Shown in pieces: positions 27,570 through 36,770 of a stretch of DNA of 64,000 nucleotides. Numbering within the stretch: the first letter of the stretch is position 1; every line of letters begins with the position of its first letter. Both the position numbers and the translations under genes were made by a program. A model generated the notes under the pieces. It had not been told where the DNA came from and searched no databases. It saw only the letters and a program-made list of their open reading frames with translations. Origin of the DNA: Actinomycetota bacterium (GTDB taxonomy: Bacteria; Actinomycetota; Humimicrobiia; Hakubellales; JAMDDV01); assembly GCA_023488455.1 (NCBI GenBank), contig JAMDDV010000027.1, positions 1 to 64,000 on the forward strand. Reading direction: 5' to 3'.

Positions 27570-28040
27570 TTATTTGCAAAAATATTTCAATTCGTGTTGA
27601 AGAATCTTCTCCTTAATTTCCGTTCCATAACCATATTCACCCAATCCATTCTTTCTGACCACACGATGGCATGGGATTATTAGAAAAACAGGATTTTTGG
27701 CACAGACACTTCCGACTGCTCTCGCAGCACCTTGAGAACCTACGCTTATAGCAAGAGTTGAATATGGAACAGTTTCCCCTGGGGGAATCTTCCTCATCTC
27801 ATCTAGGGCGTGCTTCTGAAAACTGGTAAACCCGCTTAAATCAACCCGAATTTCGTTTAATGAGAATTTTTCACCCGATATATACTCATTTACTTTATCA
27901 ATTACTTCGCTATTCCTCTGATCCTGTGGGCTAAAATAACCCTCTGCAATATCAGAGAGATAGGCTCTTGAAACAACTCCGTCCTCGATCTCAATATTTA
28001 TGAACTTTGCAATAAGCTCCCACCAGAGCGAATACATCAT
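27570..28040 (-). CDS. Methylated-DNA-protein-cysteine methyltransferase (Ogt-like)
   Basis: A 156-residue suicide repair protein for O6-alkylguanine. The acceptor motif IPCHRVVRKNGLGEYG is complete, with the active cysteine near residue 126, and SFQKHALDEMRKIPPGETVPYS is the DNA-binding helix-turn-helix. The N-terminal ribonuclease-like domain is divergent. It is convergent with the AbrB/PIN pair. Confidence 0.93.
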   Translation of the reverse strand: MMYSLWWELIAKFINIEIEDGVVSRAYLSDIAEGYFSPQDQRNSEVIDKVNEYISGEKFSLNEIRVDLSGFTSFQKHALDEMRKIPPGETVPYSTLAISVGSQGAARAVGSVCAKNPVFLIIPCHRVVRKNGLGEYGYGTEIKEKILQHELKYFCK

Positions 28041-28078
28041 CTTATTCTCATCTACTCATTTTCATAAAAACTTAGATT

Positions 28079-29050
28079 CTAATTTACAGATAAAAGCAAC
28101 TCTTCTCTTGCATAAAAATATGAAGCGGTTTCGCTAACCAGCCTATCAAGCATTACTGGATCGTTTTTGCCGTACATCTGGCGATATGGGTCTGCTCCAG
28201 CCCCAAGTGGTTCAGCACTGCAGAATGCTCTCTTATCGTTATAGCCAATCAAGTAGAGCGCCATTATTACTGTATCAAGATCAAGCATTCCTGTTCCGAA
28301 CGCCATCCTGGTTGTATCCGCCATATGCAAGTTAATGAGATAATCACCGTAATTTATTATCGTCTCCCCAATATGGGATTCGCCGTGAAGCATATGATAC
28401 AGATCCCCATTTATATGTTTGATGCCGTCGTGATTAACAGCCTTAATAAGTTTAACAGCATCCTCGAAGGTATGGCAAAGACTTACTTCATCGGCACGGA
28501 TTGGCTCAACCGCACCTTTGACACTATTTTTAATGAAGGTATCTCCGATGATCTGAAGAGCCTCAACCGCTCGGTCAAACTCAAAGCCATCATATCTTTT
28601 GGGTCTACCTACTGCACCAGGAACAATGAGTAGGTATTCCCCTCCGACCTCATTACAGAATTCAACATTGCGCTTAATATAATCAATTGCCCTTTGCCTG
28701 ACAGATGGAATCGATGATGCAAGTTCACAATCACTTGAAAACATTCCACAGACTCCAGAAACTTCCATCCCAAAATCATTTAAAAGCGACTTTACCTCTT
28801 TTGAATTATACCCAAGATCAGATCCATATAAATTTCCATGAAGCTCAACATATCTCACTTTATTATTATGAAGTCTTTGTAATGACGTTCTTAGTGGTTC
28901 AAGCCCAAATCCCCAATTGCTCCATGAAAGTTTTAATTTGTTCCCAGCTTTTTCCTTTTTCTTAATCAAATCTAAGAACTTTTTTCTTATTTCTAGATTT
29001 TTCTTTTCGAAATTTTGCGGTTTAATCTTTGCCCCTTTCAATCTCAACAA
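28079..29050 (-). CDS. Sugar phosphate isomerase/epimerase (xylose isomerase-like TIM barrel)
   Basis: A 323-residue AP_endonuc_2-type barrel. Candidate metal ligands are the glutamate in GAVEPIRADE, the aspartate in HINGDLYHM, the histidine in LHMADTTR and the glutamate in FCSAEPLG. Such enzymes epimerise or isomerise keto sugars. It is the last gene of the leftward run that includes the RhaM-type mutarotase and the UroD-like pair, so a role in handling the imported sugar is likely. Confidence 0.85.
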   Translation of the reverse strand: MLRLKGAKIKPQNFEKKNLEIRKKFLDLIKKKEKAGNKLKLSWSNWGFGLEPLRTSLQRLHNNKVRYVELHGNLYGSDLGYNSKEVKSLLNDFGMEVSGVCGMFSSDCELASSIPSVRQRAIDYIKRNVEFCNEVGGEYLLIVPGAVGRPKRYDGFEFDRAVEALQIIGDTFIKNSVKGAVEPIRADEVSLCHTFEDAVKLIKAVNHDGIKHINGDLYHMLHGESHIGETIINYGDYLINLHMADTTRMAFGTGMLDLDTVIMALYLIGYNDKRAFCSAEPLGAGADPYRQMYGKNDPVMLDRLVSETASYFYAREELLLSVN

Positions 29051-29063
29051 TTAAAATGATCTT

Positions 29064-30227
29064 CTACATAAATAAAACCTTTTCTCTTTCTTCCCTAATA
29101 GTTTCAACTACAGCTTTAATGTTCTCAATAGGAACATCGTTCATAATTTCTTGTGACGGAGCTATAATGTAACCTCCACCTTTCCCAAGAGTACGAATCG
29201 TTTCTCTAACCATATCTCTAGTTTCAGCTTCGCTTAAATAAGGTAAGATTTGTGTATTTATACCACCATAGAAAATAATATCTTTACCAAACTCTTTCTT
29301 AAGATATTTAAGATCCATGCATGGTTGACAAGGTTCCAATATTTTCAGTCCAATATCAATTAAGTCGGGAATGTATTGCATAATATCTCCGCACGAATGA
29401 AACATAATAGGTATGCCCGCACTTGTAAATATTTCCCAATGTCTCTTCAAACGTGGCAGAATAATGTTCTCAAACATGGAGTCTGGGAAAAAGCCACCCT
29501 TCTGAGTCCCAAAGTCATCTCCGCTATGAGCTATTTTAAAACCAATCTTTACTAATTTCTTGGCTACTTCGATCTTGTAGTCAGTGATCTTATCTAAGAT
29601 GTCTTCTATAACTTTTGGGTTCAACGCAATGTTTACCATAAATTCTTCAAAACCTAGAATATGGTAACCTCTCTCATAAATACCAGCATACCCGGATGGC
29701 CAAACAAGGAATTCACCAGAATGTTTCTTAAGATCTCTTTCCCACTCAGAAAAATTTTCTGTCATATTAACATCTGGAACATTATATTCTTTAACAGCAA
29801 TTTCAATATCACTCTCAAAAATTACTTTTCTGCTTAAATTTGGAGGCATAAACTTCGCTATATATTCGGTTGTTTTTCCCTGTAACGGATGGAAGGATAC
29901 GAAAAAACTTCCAACTCCCACTTTGTAGCCAATACCCCACGTATCATAAACAACATTATTTTCCCAATCCGGAAATGCATAACCTAACTCATTTAAATTC
30001 TCTATTTCTTCTTTCACATCTCTGTATATCATAGGTTTATCCTGCAAAGTAAAAGTGATTTGAAAATGATTTTCTAAAAATTCATCAAGTTCTGATTCGG
30101 AACTTAAACCTAACGCCTTACTAATCGCCTTAAACCTGGATCTGTCAGCAAAATTTATTTGACTGGGAAGAAAATCAACAGATTCACGATTAATTAATCT
30201 TAAGACCCTTTCCTCTTTTGTTAACAT
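29064..30227 (-). CDS. UroD-superfamily protein A of the sugar locus
   Basis: A 387-residue barrel of the uroporphyrinogen decarboxylase/MtaA superfamily. MLTKEERVLRLINRESVDFLP at the start and IPIMFHSCGDIMQYIPDLIDIG are characteristic; the HxCG motif gives two zinc ligands. The cysteine expected near the C-terminus is absent (IAPSQEI), although a CQPC motif occurs in the middle. Distinct N-terminal insertions set it apart from true HemE. Its neighbours are sugar genes and no haem or corrinoid-protein genes. A demethylase role on methylated sugars is a guess. Confidence 0.78.
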   Translation of the reverse strand: MLTKEERVLRLINRESVDFLPSQINFADRSRFKAISKALGLSSESELDEFLENHFQITFTLQDKPMIYRDVKEEIENLNELGYAFPDWENNVVYDTWGIGYKVGVGSFFVSFHPLQGKTTEYIAKFMPPNLSRKVIFESDIEIAVKEYNVPDVNMTENFSEWERDLKKHSGEFLVWPSGYAGIYERGYHILGFEEFMVNIALNPKVIEDILDKITDYKIEVAKKLVKIGFKIAHSGDDFGTQKGGFFPDSMFENIILPRLKRHWEIFTSAGIPIMFHSCGDIMQYIPDLIDIGLKILEPCQPCMDLKYLKKEFGKDIIFYGGINTQILPYLSEAETRDMVRETIRTLGKGGGYIIAPSQEIMNDVPIENIKAVVETIREEREKVLFM

Positions 30228-30276
30228 CTTATTCCTACTAAATCCTTACTAAATTATTTTCCTTTAAAACCTATAT

Positions 30277-31482
30277 CTAATCATTTTCAATCTCATTTAA
30301 AGTCTCATAAACAGCCATTATATTATCTACTGGTGTATTTGCTTGAATATTATGTGAAGGTGCAGCAATATAACCCCCATTTTCAGATAGAATTTTAACA
30401 ACTTTTTTTACCTCTTCTTTAATTTCACTAGGCTCTCCTTTCATTAGCAAATGTTGTATATCAATTCCCCCATGAAATGTTAATTTTGCACCAAATTTTT
30501 TCTTCAAATCTTCTGGATTCATATCCTTTGCTGTAGGCTGTATTGGATTTAAAATATCAACTCCGATTTCGACTAGGTCACTTATTATAGGAACAATGGA
30601 CCCACACGAATGATGAAACCACTTAATATCTGGATAATAGCTTTTTGTATTTTCAATTATATTTCTATATCTATTTTTAACATAATTCCTCCAAATTTCA
30701 GGTGAGAGTAAAGTTCTATCCTGCATACCATAGTCGTCACCCATTGCTACTATATCAACTTTCCCATCAACAGATGTTAAATAGTTTTTGTTCCATTCTA
30801 AAAAATATTCTTCAATACTATCTAAAAGATAATTAGTTAATTGGGGGTTTGAAGCTATATCTATATAAAAATCCGTAAACCCTCTAATCCACAAAGCAGT
30901 TTCAAGTAAACCACCATAGGATTGGCACAAGGATATAACATAGTTCGGATTTTCATTGTAATATTTCTTTAATTCTTCTTTCAAACCATCTACTCTTAAT
31001 TTATCAGTAGGATCAGGAAGGCAATATTTTTTTATTTCTTCAAAAGATTTCCCTTGTAAAGGGTGCTCGACCATCTCAAAATAATATGCTGACCTCTTCC
31101 ATTTAACTCCCCATTCATCATAAAAAAAATCCCCAGTCCCACCATGGACATAGCCTTTCAAAATTTCTTTTTCGGTTTCTATATTAAAAGCTCTCTTATA
31201 TATCTCTTTTAATTCCAATGTCTTTCGGGAAGACTTTGGATACAACCATCTAAGACCTATGTTATATCTTCTTAAAAATTCATCTTCAGGAAGGGCGCTC
31301 AACTGAACTAAACTGTTAATTCTTGGAGTTCTATTAATACCTAATTTTTTCAAAACTTCATTATAGACAAAAATAGAAATACTAGCTTGGTCTCCACCAT
31401 AATCTACAAGGAAATAATTGCCTTTCTCGTGATTCAAAACTTTTTTAAATTTTTCTTTATAATTCATTAAATAATCTTTCAT
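30277..31482 (-). CDS. UroD-superfamily protein B of the sugar locus
   Basis: A 401-residue paralogue of the previous gene. The aligned motif reads IKWFHHSCGSIVPIISDLVEIG, and the ending YIAAPSHNIQANTP has histidine where MtaA has its third cysteine. It lacks the CQPC motif of its neighbour (NPIQPTAKDM instead). The two genes are 50 bases apart and probably arose by duplication; they may form a heteromer. Function unknown. Confidence 0.78.
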   Translation of the reverse strand: MKDYLMNYKEKFKKVLNHEKGNYFLVDYGGDQASISIFVYNEVLKKLGINRTPRINSLVQLSALPEDEFLRRYNIGLRWLYPKSSRKTLELKEIYKRAFNIETEKEILKGYVHGGTGDFFYDEWGVKWKRSAYYFEMVEHPLQGKSFEEIKKYCLPDPTDKLRVDGLKEELKKYYNENPNYVISLCQSYGGLLETALWIRGFTDFYIDIASNPQLTNYLLDSIEEYFLEWNKNYLTSVDGKVDIVAMGDDYGMQDRTLLSPEIWRNYVKNRYRNIIENTKSYYPDIKWFHHSCGSIVPIISDLVEIGVDILNPIQPTAKDMNPEDLKKKFGAKLTFHGGIDIQHLLMKGEPSEIKEEVKKVVKILSENGGYIAAPSHNIQANTPVDNIMAVYETLNEIEND

Positions 31483-31530
31483 GGTTGTTTGTTAAATACA
31501 ACTTATTTACAAATATAGGTACCACAATAT

Positions 31531-31866
31531 CTAAATGTCATTTAGCTGCTTCTCTAAATCAAAAATCTTGTCCAATTTGACTATATTTCCTTCACCTGAA
31601 TAATCTTGTACCTCGCTTAATAATGGAGCCATTTTTTTTAGCCAATTTTGAAAAACCTTCTTTTCAGCCAATTTTGACAATGCTTTATCAAAATTGTCCG
31701 ACATTATATAAAGAAAAATCCCATTTCCCTTTAACCAGATAATTTCCCTTTCTATCCCAGCTTCCTTAATAGCTTCTAACAACTCAGTCCACATTTCTCT
31801 ATGTGCCTTAATATATTCATTTCTTTTCCCTTTTCTTATTTTTTGAAAAAATAATACATGTTCCAT
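31531..31866 (-). CDS. L-rhamnose mutarotase family protein (RhaM-like)
   Basis: A 111-residue ferredoxin-like-fold protein. EYIKAHREMWTELLEAIKEAGI matches the RhaM core with the conserved histidine and tryptophan; FLYIMSDNFDKALSKLAEKKVFQNW follows. RhaM interconverts alpha and beta anomers of rhamnose, and relatives act on fucose and other 6-deoxy sugars. It lies just after the binding protein in the ABC locus, which hints at the imported sugar class. Confidence 0.85.
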   Translation of the reverse strand: MEHVLFFQKIRKGKRNEYIKAHREMWTELLEAIKEAGIEREIIWLKGNGIFLYIMSDNFDKALSKLAEKKVFQNWLKKMAPLLSEVQDYSGEGNIVKLDKIFDLEKQLNDI

Positions 31867-31924
31867 GAGTTCTCCCAGTATGATTTTTCATAAATATTAG
31901 ATGGACATTCCAATTGAAATTTTA

Positions 31925-31959
31925 GATAGCATAGCAATTTTAAAAATTGCTATGCTATC
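31925..31959 (-). repeat. Long perfect hairpin after the second binding-protein gene
   Basis: GATAGCATAGCAATTTT (31925-31941) and its perfect complement (31943-31959) are separated by one base, giving a 17-pair palindrome. It sits between the binding-protein stop at 31987 and the RhaM start at 31866. As with the hairpin at 5411-5442 it probably stabilises or partly ends the binding-protein message. The following sequence is only weakly U-rich. Confidence 0.7.
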
Positions 31960-31986
31960 CCAAATCAACTACAAGAATTTAATTTT

Positions 31987-33051
31987 TTACCATTCACCTG
32001 GTAAGTACTGGTCAACATTATCCTTAGTTACTGGCGGCAGGTCCATATAATTATAGTAAGGATCTAACTGCATAGGTGGCTTTATCCCTTCATTTAATAT
32101 TTTCAGTGAAAGCTCTGCAGCCAAAATTCCAGCTTTTGAAGGACTCTGTAAAACTGTACCATACATGATCCCATCTTTTATTGCGTTTAAACCTTCGGCA
32201 CTTCCTCCAACGCCAACTAATACTATATCGCCTGCTTTATATCCCGCTTCTTCTAGTGCTTTCCAGGCCCCCATTGCCAGTGTATCGTCCTCACCATATA
32301 TCCCATTGAGGTCCGGATACCTAACAATCCAGTCTTCCATTATTGCAATTGCTTGCGCCTTATCCCAGCTTGCTGGCTGTGTTGCAACAACCTCAATCCC
32401 AGAATTTAATTCTTTAAGTTTATCAGTAAAACCTTTCTCTCTATTTATTGTATTTTCTGCTCCGGGTACTCCTTCTATTATTGCAACTTTACCTTTTCCT
32501 CCAAGAGCCTTGTGCATTAGCTCTCCAGCAATTTGGCCTTCAATATAATTATCTGGTCCTGAATATCCAACTGTATACTTTTCATCCTCAGGTTCTGCTT
32601 TAACATGATCCATTAAAACAGGTATTCCCAAATCATAGGCCTTTTTAATGCCTGCACTTAATGCTGGGGCGTCTAAAGGAATCAAATCGATTATATCTAC
32701 ACCCATAGCAATAGCATCATCCATTTGGGTAGATTGAAGTGCAGCATCAAATTTTGCATCCAATAGGATATATTCATGTCCTGCATCTTGAATTGTCTTT
32801 TTTGTTGCGTTGATAGCTGGCATTAAATACGGTGTCGTGGTACCCAACCATAAATTAGCTACTTTCCATTTTTTCGCTTCTGTTGTTTCAGCAACCGTTT
32901 CCGTAGCAGCAGATGTCTCCTCAGTTACAGCTGTGGTCTCTTCTGTGGATGCTGTTGTTTCTGCCACTACTGCACCTTTACAACTAACACCTATAAAAGC
33001 CACAGATAGAGTTAGTACCAAAAATAACAACCAAGTTAATGATTTTTTCAT
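31987..33051 (-). CDS. Sugar ABC transporter substrate-binding lipoprotein
   Basis: A 354-residue type I binding protein. Lipobox GVSC puts the lipid anchor on C24, followed by a Thr/Glu/Ala-rich linker (to about 58). The domain shows KVANLWLGTTTPYLMPA, DAIAMGVDIIDLIPLD, and NGIYGEDDTLAMGAWKALEEAGY, typical of CUT2 sugar-binding proteins. AAGGGG precedes the ATG. The preceding 253-base leader carries an inverted repeat. Confidence 0.93.
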   Translation of the reverse strand: MKKSLTWLLFLVLTLSVAFIGVSCKGAVVAETTASTEETTAVTEETSAATETVAETTEAKKWKVANLWLGTTTPYLMPAINATKKTIQDAGHEYILLDAKFDAALQSTQMDDAIAMGVDIIDLIPLDAPALSAGIKKAYDLGIPVLMDHVKAEPEDEKYTVGYSGPDNYIEGQIAGELMHKALGGKGKVAIIEGVPGAENTINREKGFTDKLKELNSGIEVVATQPASWDKAQAIAIMEDWIVRYPDLNGIYGEDDTLAMGAWKALEEAGYKAGDIVLVGVGGSAEGLNAIKDGIMYGTVLQSPSKAGILAAELSLKILNEGIKPPMQLDPYYNYMDLPPVTKDNVDQYLPGEW

Positions 33052-33102
33052 TTTATTACCCCTTCATTGCAATAGAATTTATAATCTTGGTAAAATAGTG
33101 GG

Positions 33103-33156
33103 GAGATTTGTTTCTAGCAGCACCGCACCTCAATTGCAACTGTTAAAACAAATCTC
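33103..33156 (-). repeat. Inverted repeat in the leader of the second binding-protein gene
   Basis: GAGATTTGTTT (33103-33113) pairs perfectly with AAACAAATCTC (33146-33156) around a 32-base loop, extended by an AGT/ACT match after a mismatch. It lies in the 253-base gap between permease and binding-protein genes, ending about 50 bases ahead of the start codon. It could be a regulatory leader or processing element. It matches no riboswitch family I recognise. Confidence 0.5.
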
Positions 33157-33304
33157 ACTTTTATTAACAAAAATCACCTCCTTAATTAAAATTTCTAATA
33201 GTTAAGGTGCATGAGAATAAAATCACCCTAATCATTAATACTAAATTTCGATCACCTCCCTTCCTACAAAAAAACAACACATTTTATCGCCTTTATAAAA
33301 TGAT

Positions 33305-34255
33305 TTAAATAAATCTAAATTTCCTGAACCTAACATACCAAGCATCGATTATAAGAATAAATATAAGCAATAACCCTTTAACTACTGAATGATAGTAAGG
33401 TAAAATCTGAGAGAATTGCAAAGTGTTAGAAATAATACCAAGCAACAATACTCCCTGGAAACTTCTAAATATTGAACCCTCACCACCCGAAAGACTGATA
33501 CCACCCAACAAAACTGCAACTATTATGTCTATTGGTGTTTCTACACCAATTTGTACAGATGCAACATTTAACCTTGAAGCTAAGATGACTCCTGCTATAG
33601 CGGCTAGAATACCCGTTAATAAAAAAATTGAAATCTTATTTTTCATAACATCTATACCAAAAAATCGGCAGGCTTCCTCATTTCCCCCAATAGCATAAAC
33701 ATTCCTACCAAAAAAGGTTCTTGAAAGTATAATTCCACATATAATCAACAAAACTGAATAAATAATTACAGTAAATGGTATTTTATAAAATTCACCTGTT
33801 CCTAAGATTTTAAAGCTAGGGTTAGTACCTTTAATGGTTGTGGCACCTGTTAGAAACAATAATAAACCCCTTAGAGTTATCATCATTCCTAATGTTACAG
33901 CAATAGAATTCACTTTCAGTTTAGTTACAATCAAACCATTTGCAAATCCAACAAAAGCTCCAAAAAAAATACTAATTATAATTGCTAAAAGGAGATTATA
34001 TTTTTGTAAAGTTATTATAAGAGCTCCAACAACTGCCATATTAGAACCGACAGAAAGGTCTAACTCCCTACCTATTAATAAATATGTCATTCCTATTGCA
34101 ATAATCCCATTTATAGAAATTTGGTTAAATATATTTTTTATATTTTCATAGGTGAGAAATTGTTGGCTCGTTAAGGAGAAATAAATAATTATAAATAACA
34201 ACACAATTAAAATTTTATTATCAATTATAAAATTTAATTTTCTTTGAAACTTCAA
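33305..34255 (-). CDS. Sugar ABC transporter permease 2 (RbsC family)
   Basis: About 316 residues with eight to ten hydrophobic segments. GMTYLLIGRELDLSVGSNMAVVGAL and the loop DIIVAVLLGGISLSGGEGSIFRSF are diagnostic. The start is uncertain: AGGAGG (34273-34268) lies 12 bases ahead of TTG 34255 and nine ahead of an ATT, while the longer frame from 34312 overlaps the previous permease gene by 50 bases. The two permeases probably form a heterodimer. Confidence 0.88.
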   Translation of the reverse strand: MKFQRKLNFIIDNKILIVLLFIIIYFSLTSQQFLTYENIKNIFNQISINGIIAIGMTYLLIGRELDLSVGSNMAVVGALIITLQKYNLLLAIIISIFFGAFVGFANGLIVTKLKVNSIAVTLGMMITLRGLLLFLTGATTIKGTNPSFKILGTGEFYKIPFTVIIYSVLLIICGIILSRTFFGRNVYAIGGNEEACRFFGIDVMKNKISIFLLTGILAAIAGVILASRLNVASVQIGVETPIDIIVAVLLGGISLSGGEGSIFRSFQGVLLLGIISNTLQFSQILPYYHSVVKGLLLIFILIIDAWYVRFRKFRFI

Positions 34256-34262
34256 AATAAAA

Positions 34263-35240
34263 TCATACCTCCTCAAGCTTTGCTCTCGCTCGGACATCAA
34301 AAAATACTGCAATTATTACCAACATTCCCTTTAACAATAGTTGAAATGCAACTGGCATATTTAATAAAATCATGCCATTTACAAGAACACCAAGTAACAA
34401 AACACCTAAAACTGTGTTGTAAATACTGCCTTTCCCTCCAAATATACTGTTTCCTCCAATTAAAACAGCAGTTATAGCAGTGAATTCATAACCTACACCA
34501 ACAACAGGTGAAGCACTTGAAAGTCTTGAACTGAGTATTATCGAAGATATTGCAACACAAATGCTACATATAATAAAACTTACAGTTCTAATAAGATTAA
34601 CTCTAACACCAGCTATTCTTGCGGCTATAACATTTGTACCAATTAAATAAATATTCCTACCCAAAATAGTTCTACTTAAAATTACAGAAAGTATGGTTGC
34701 TAAAAAAACAAAGATAAATACATAGTTGGGAATACCTATAATTGTACCCGCAGATATATATGTATATAGAGAATTAGGATCTCCAAGTTGTAAGGCTCCA
34801 TTAGTCCAAATTAACGACAAACCTGCTATCACCGATAGCATTCCCAAAGTTACAATAATGGAATTAATCTCAAATTTGCTCGAAATATAACCGTTTATAA
34901 AACCAACTATAGCCGCAGCAATAAAGGGAGCTGCAATTGCTAAAACAAGACTTCTTGATTGCAAGGATATTGCTAAAACACCACTTAGTGAAAATAAGGA
35001 ACCTACAGATAGATCTAACCCTCCTCCTAAAATTGCAAAAGTTAATCCAAGCGATATTATTCCATTAATTGTAACTTGCTTTATAATATTAATAAGATTT
35101 TTGTAGGTTGCAAAATTTGGAACTACTAAACTAAAAATAATTATTAAAATAAATAAAATACATAGAATTATTTGGGTTCTGAAAAAATTAATTACCCTAA
35201 TCTTTACAAAATTCATAGTTACATTTTCATCGGGCAACAA
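34263..35240 (-). CDS. Sugar ABC transporter permease 1 (RbsC family)
   Basis: A 325-residue membrane protein. LGLTFAILGGGLDLSVGSLFSLSGVLA and the coupling loop FTAITAVLIGGNSIFGGKGSIYNT are typical. TTG start with AGGAG five bases ahead. The second permease begins within about ten bases of its stop, so co-translation and a heterodimeric channel are likely. Confidence 0.92.
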   Translation of the reverse strand: MLPDENVTMNFVKIRVINFFRTQIILCILFILIIIFSLVVPNFATYKNLINIIKQVTINGIISLGLTFAILGGGLDLSVGSLFSLSGVLAISLQSRSLVLAIAAPFIAAAIVGFINGYISSKFEINSIIVTLGMLSVIAGLSLIWTNGALQLGDPNSLYTYISAGTIIGIPNYVFIFVFLATILSVILSRTILGRNIYLIGTNVIAARIAGVRVNLIRTVSFIICSICVAISSIILSSRLSSASPVVGVGYEFTAITAVLIGGNSIFGGKGSIYNTVLGVLLLGVLVNGMILLNMPVAFQLLLKGMLVIIAVFFDVRARAKLEEV

Positions 35241-35255
35241 TTTATCTCCTTACAA

Positions 35256-36749
35256 TTATGAAGTCATCACACAAGATAAAACATCTTCATAAATAATCTC
35301 ATTATCTATAAACTCTTTACATAAACTACCCTTAGATAATACTAAAACTCTGTTAGAAAGATCACATACCTCAGAAATTTCCGATGATATAAAAATTACT
35401 GATGAACCTTCGCTAGCTAACTTTTTAATTATTTTCCAAATTTCCTCTCGGCTGCCGACATCAATTCCCCTTGTTGGATCATGAAGCAGTAAAATTTTAG
35501 GATTAATGGATAATAATCTTGAAAAAACAATTTTTTGCTGATTTCCTCCACTTAAACTGAAAATTTTAAACTTAATATCTGCAACTTTTATAGATAATTT
35601 CTTAATGAATTCTCCTATCTTTTTTATCTCCTTATTTCTTGAAATAAAAAATCTTCTATTTGTCTTGTTGAGCCAAGTCACACTAAAATTCTCTAGTACA
35701 CTCAATGTACTAAATAAAGACTGAATTTTTCTTTCCTCAGGCAAATAAACTATGCCTCTTGAAATAGCATCATCTGGATTCCTAATTTTAATTCTTTTAC
35801 TTTCCACAAAAATGCCATTGGATTCATACGGCCATAATCCATAAAGGCTCTTGATCATCTCGTCTTTACCACTCCCTGCCAAGCCCACTATTCCCAAAAT
35901 CTCACCTCTAAATAACTCAAAGCTAATATCTTTAATCCTTTTATATATTCTTAAATTCTTAACTTCCATAATTACTTCTTTTCTGATAATTGAATATTTT
36001 ATTTCTTCTTCTAATATATGACCCGTCATTAACTTAATGATATTTATTTCATTAAAATCTTTCTTTTCTAATGTTCCTACATTTTTCCCGTCTCTTAAAA
36101 CTGTAATTCTATTAGCAATATCCATAACCTCATTAAGTTTATGAGAGATATAAATGACACCTACATTCTTTTCCTTTAAATTGTTTATGATGTTGAAAAG
36201 TTTATCTACTTCATTAGAAGTTAATGAAGATGTTGGTTCATCCATTATCAAAATTCTTACCTTTCTTGATAATGCTTTTGCAACTTCAATAAGTTGCTGG
36301 TGGGCAATTGATAATTCATTTAGTTTCAACCTTGGATTAATGTCCATATCTAATTCGCTCAGCAATCTCTTGGTTTTCTTCATTAGCAGATCCCAATCAA
36401 TAAAAAAAGGCAGCTTAGTATTTTTTGGCAATATTCCAAGAAAAATATTTTCAGCAACAGTTAATTTAGGTACATTCTCTACCTCTTGGTAAATAGAAGT
36501 TATACCTTGTTCTAAAGCCTCTTTTGTATTAGCAAAATCGATTTCATCACCATTAAGAAATATAGAACCAGATCTTTTTCTATAGACACCACAAATTATC
36601 TTAACTAAGGTTGATTTTCCTGCTCCATTTTCTCCAATTACTGCATGCACTTCACCGGGTTTTAAATCAAAATTAACATTGTTGAGAGCAATAACCCCAG
36701 GAAAATCTTTGTAAATATTTTCTAACTGTAAAATATATTCGTTTTCCAT
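35256..36749 (-). CDS. Sugar ABC transporter double ATP-binding protein (RbsA family)
   Basis: A 497-residue protein with two ATPase domains. The first has Walker A GENGAGKST and Walker B ILIMDEPTSSL; its signature is degenerate (LSIAHQQ). The second has a weak Walker A (GLAGSGKDE), signature LSGGNQQK and HDPTRGIDVG. This asymmetry is normal for RbsA/XylG/MglA. It drives the two permeases encoded next. Confidence 0.94.
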   Translation of the reverse strand: MENEYILQLENIYKDFPGVIALNNVNFDLKPGEVHAVIGENGAGKSTLVKIICGVYRKRSGSIFLNGDEIDFANTKEALEQGITSIYQEVENVPKLTVAENIFLGILPKNTKLPFFIDWDLLMKKTKRLLSELDMDINPRLKLNELSIAHQQLIEVAKALSRKVRILIMDEPTSSLTSNEVDKLFNIINNLKEKNVGVIYISHKLNEVMDIANRITVLRDGKNVGTLEKKDFNEINIIKLMTGHILEEEIKYSIIRKEVIMEVKNLRIYKRIKDISFELFRGEILGIVGLAGSGKDEMIKSLYGLWPYESNGIFVESKRIKIRNPDDAISRGIVYLPEERKIQSLFSTLSVLENFSVTWLNKTNRRFFISRNKEIKKIGEFIKKLSIKVADIKFKIFSLSGGNQQKIVFSRLLSINPKILLLHDPTRGIDVGSREEIWKIIKKLASEGSSVIFISSEISEVCDLSNRVLVLSKGSLCKEFIDNEIIYEDVLSCVMTS

Positions 36750-36770
36750 TATTAAATTTAAGAAAATATT

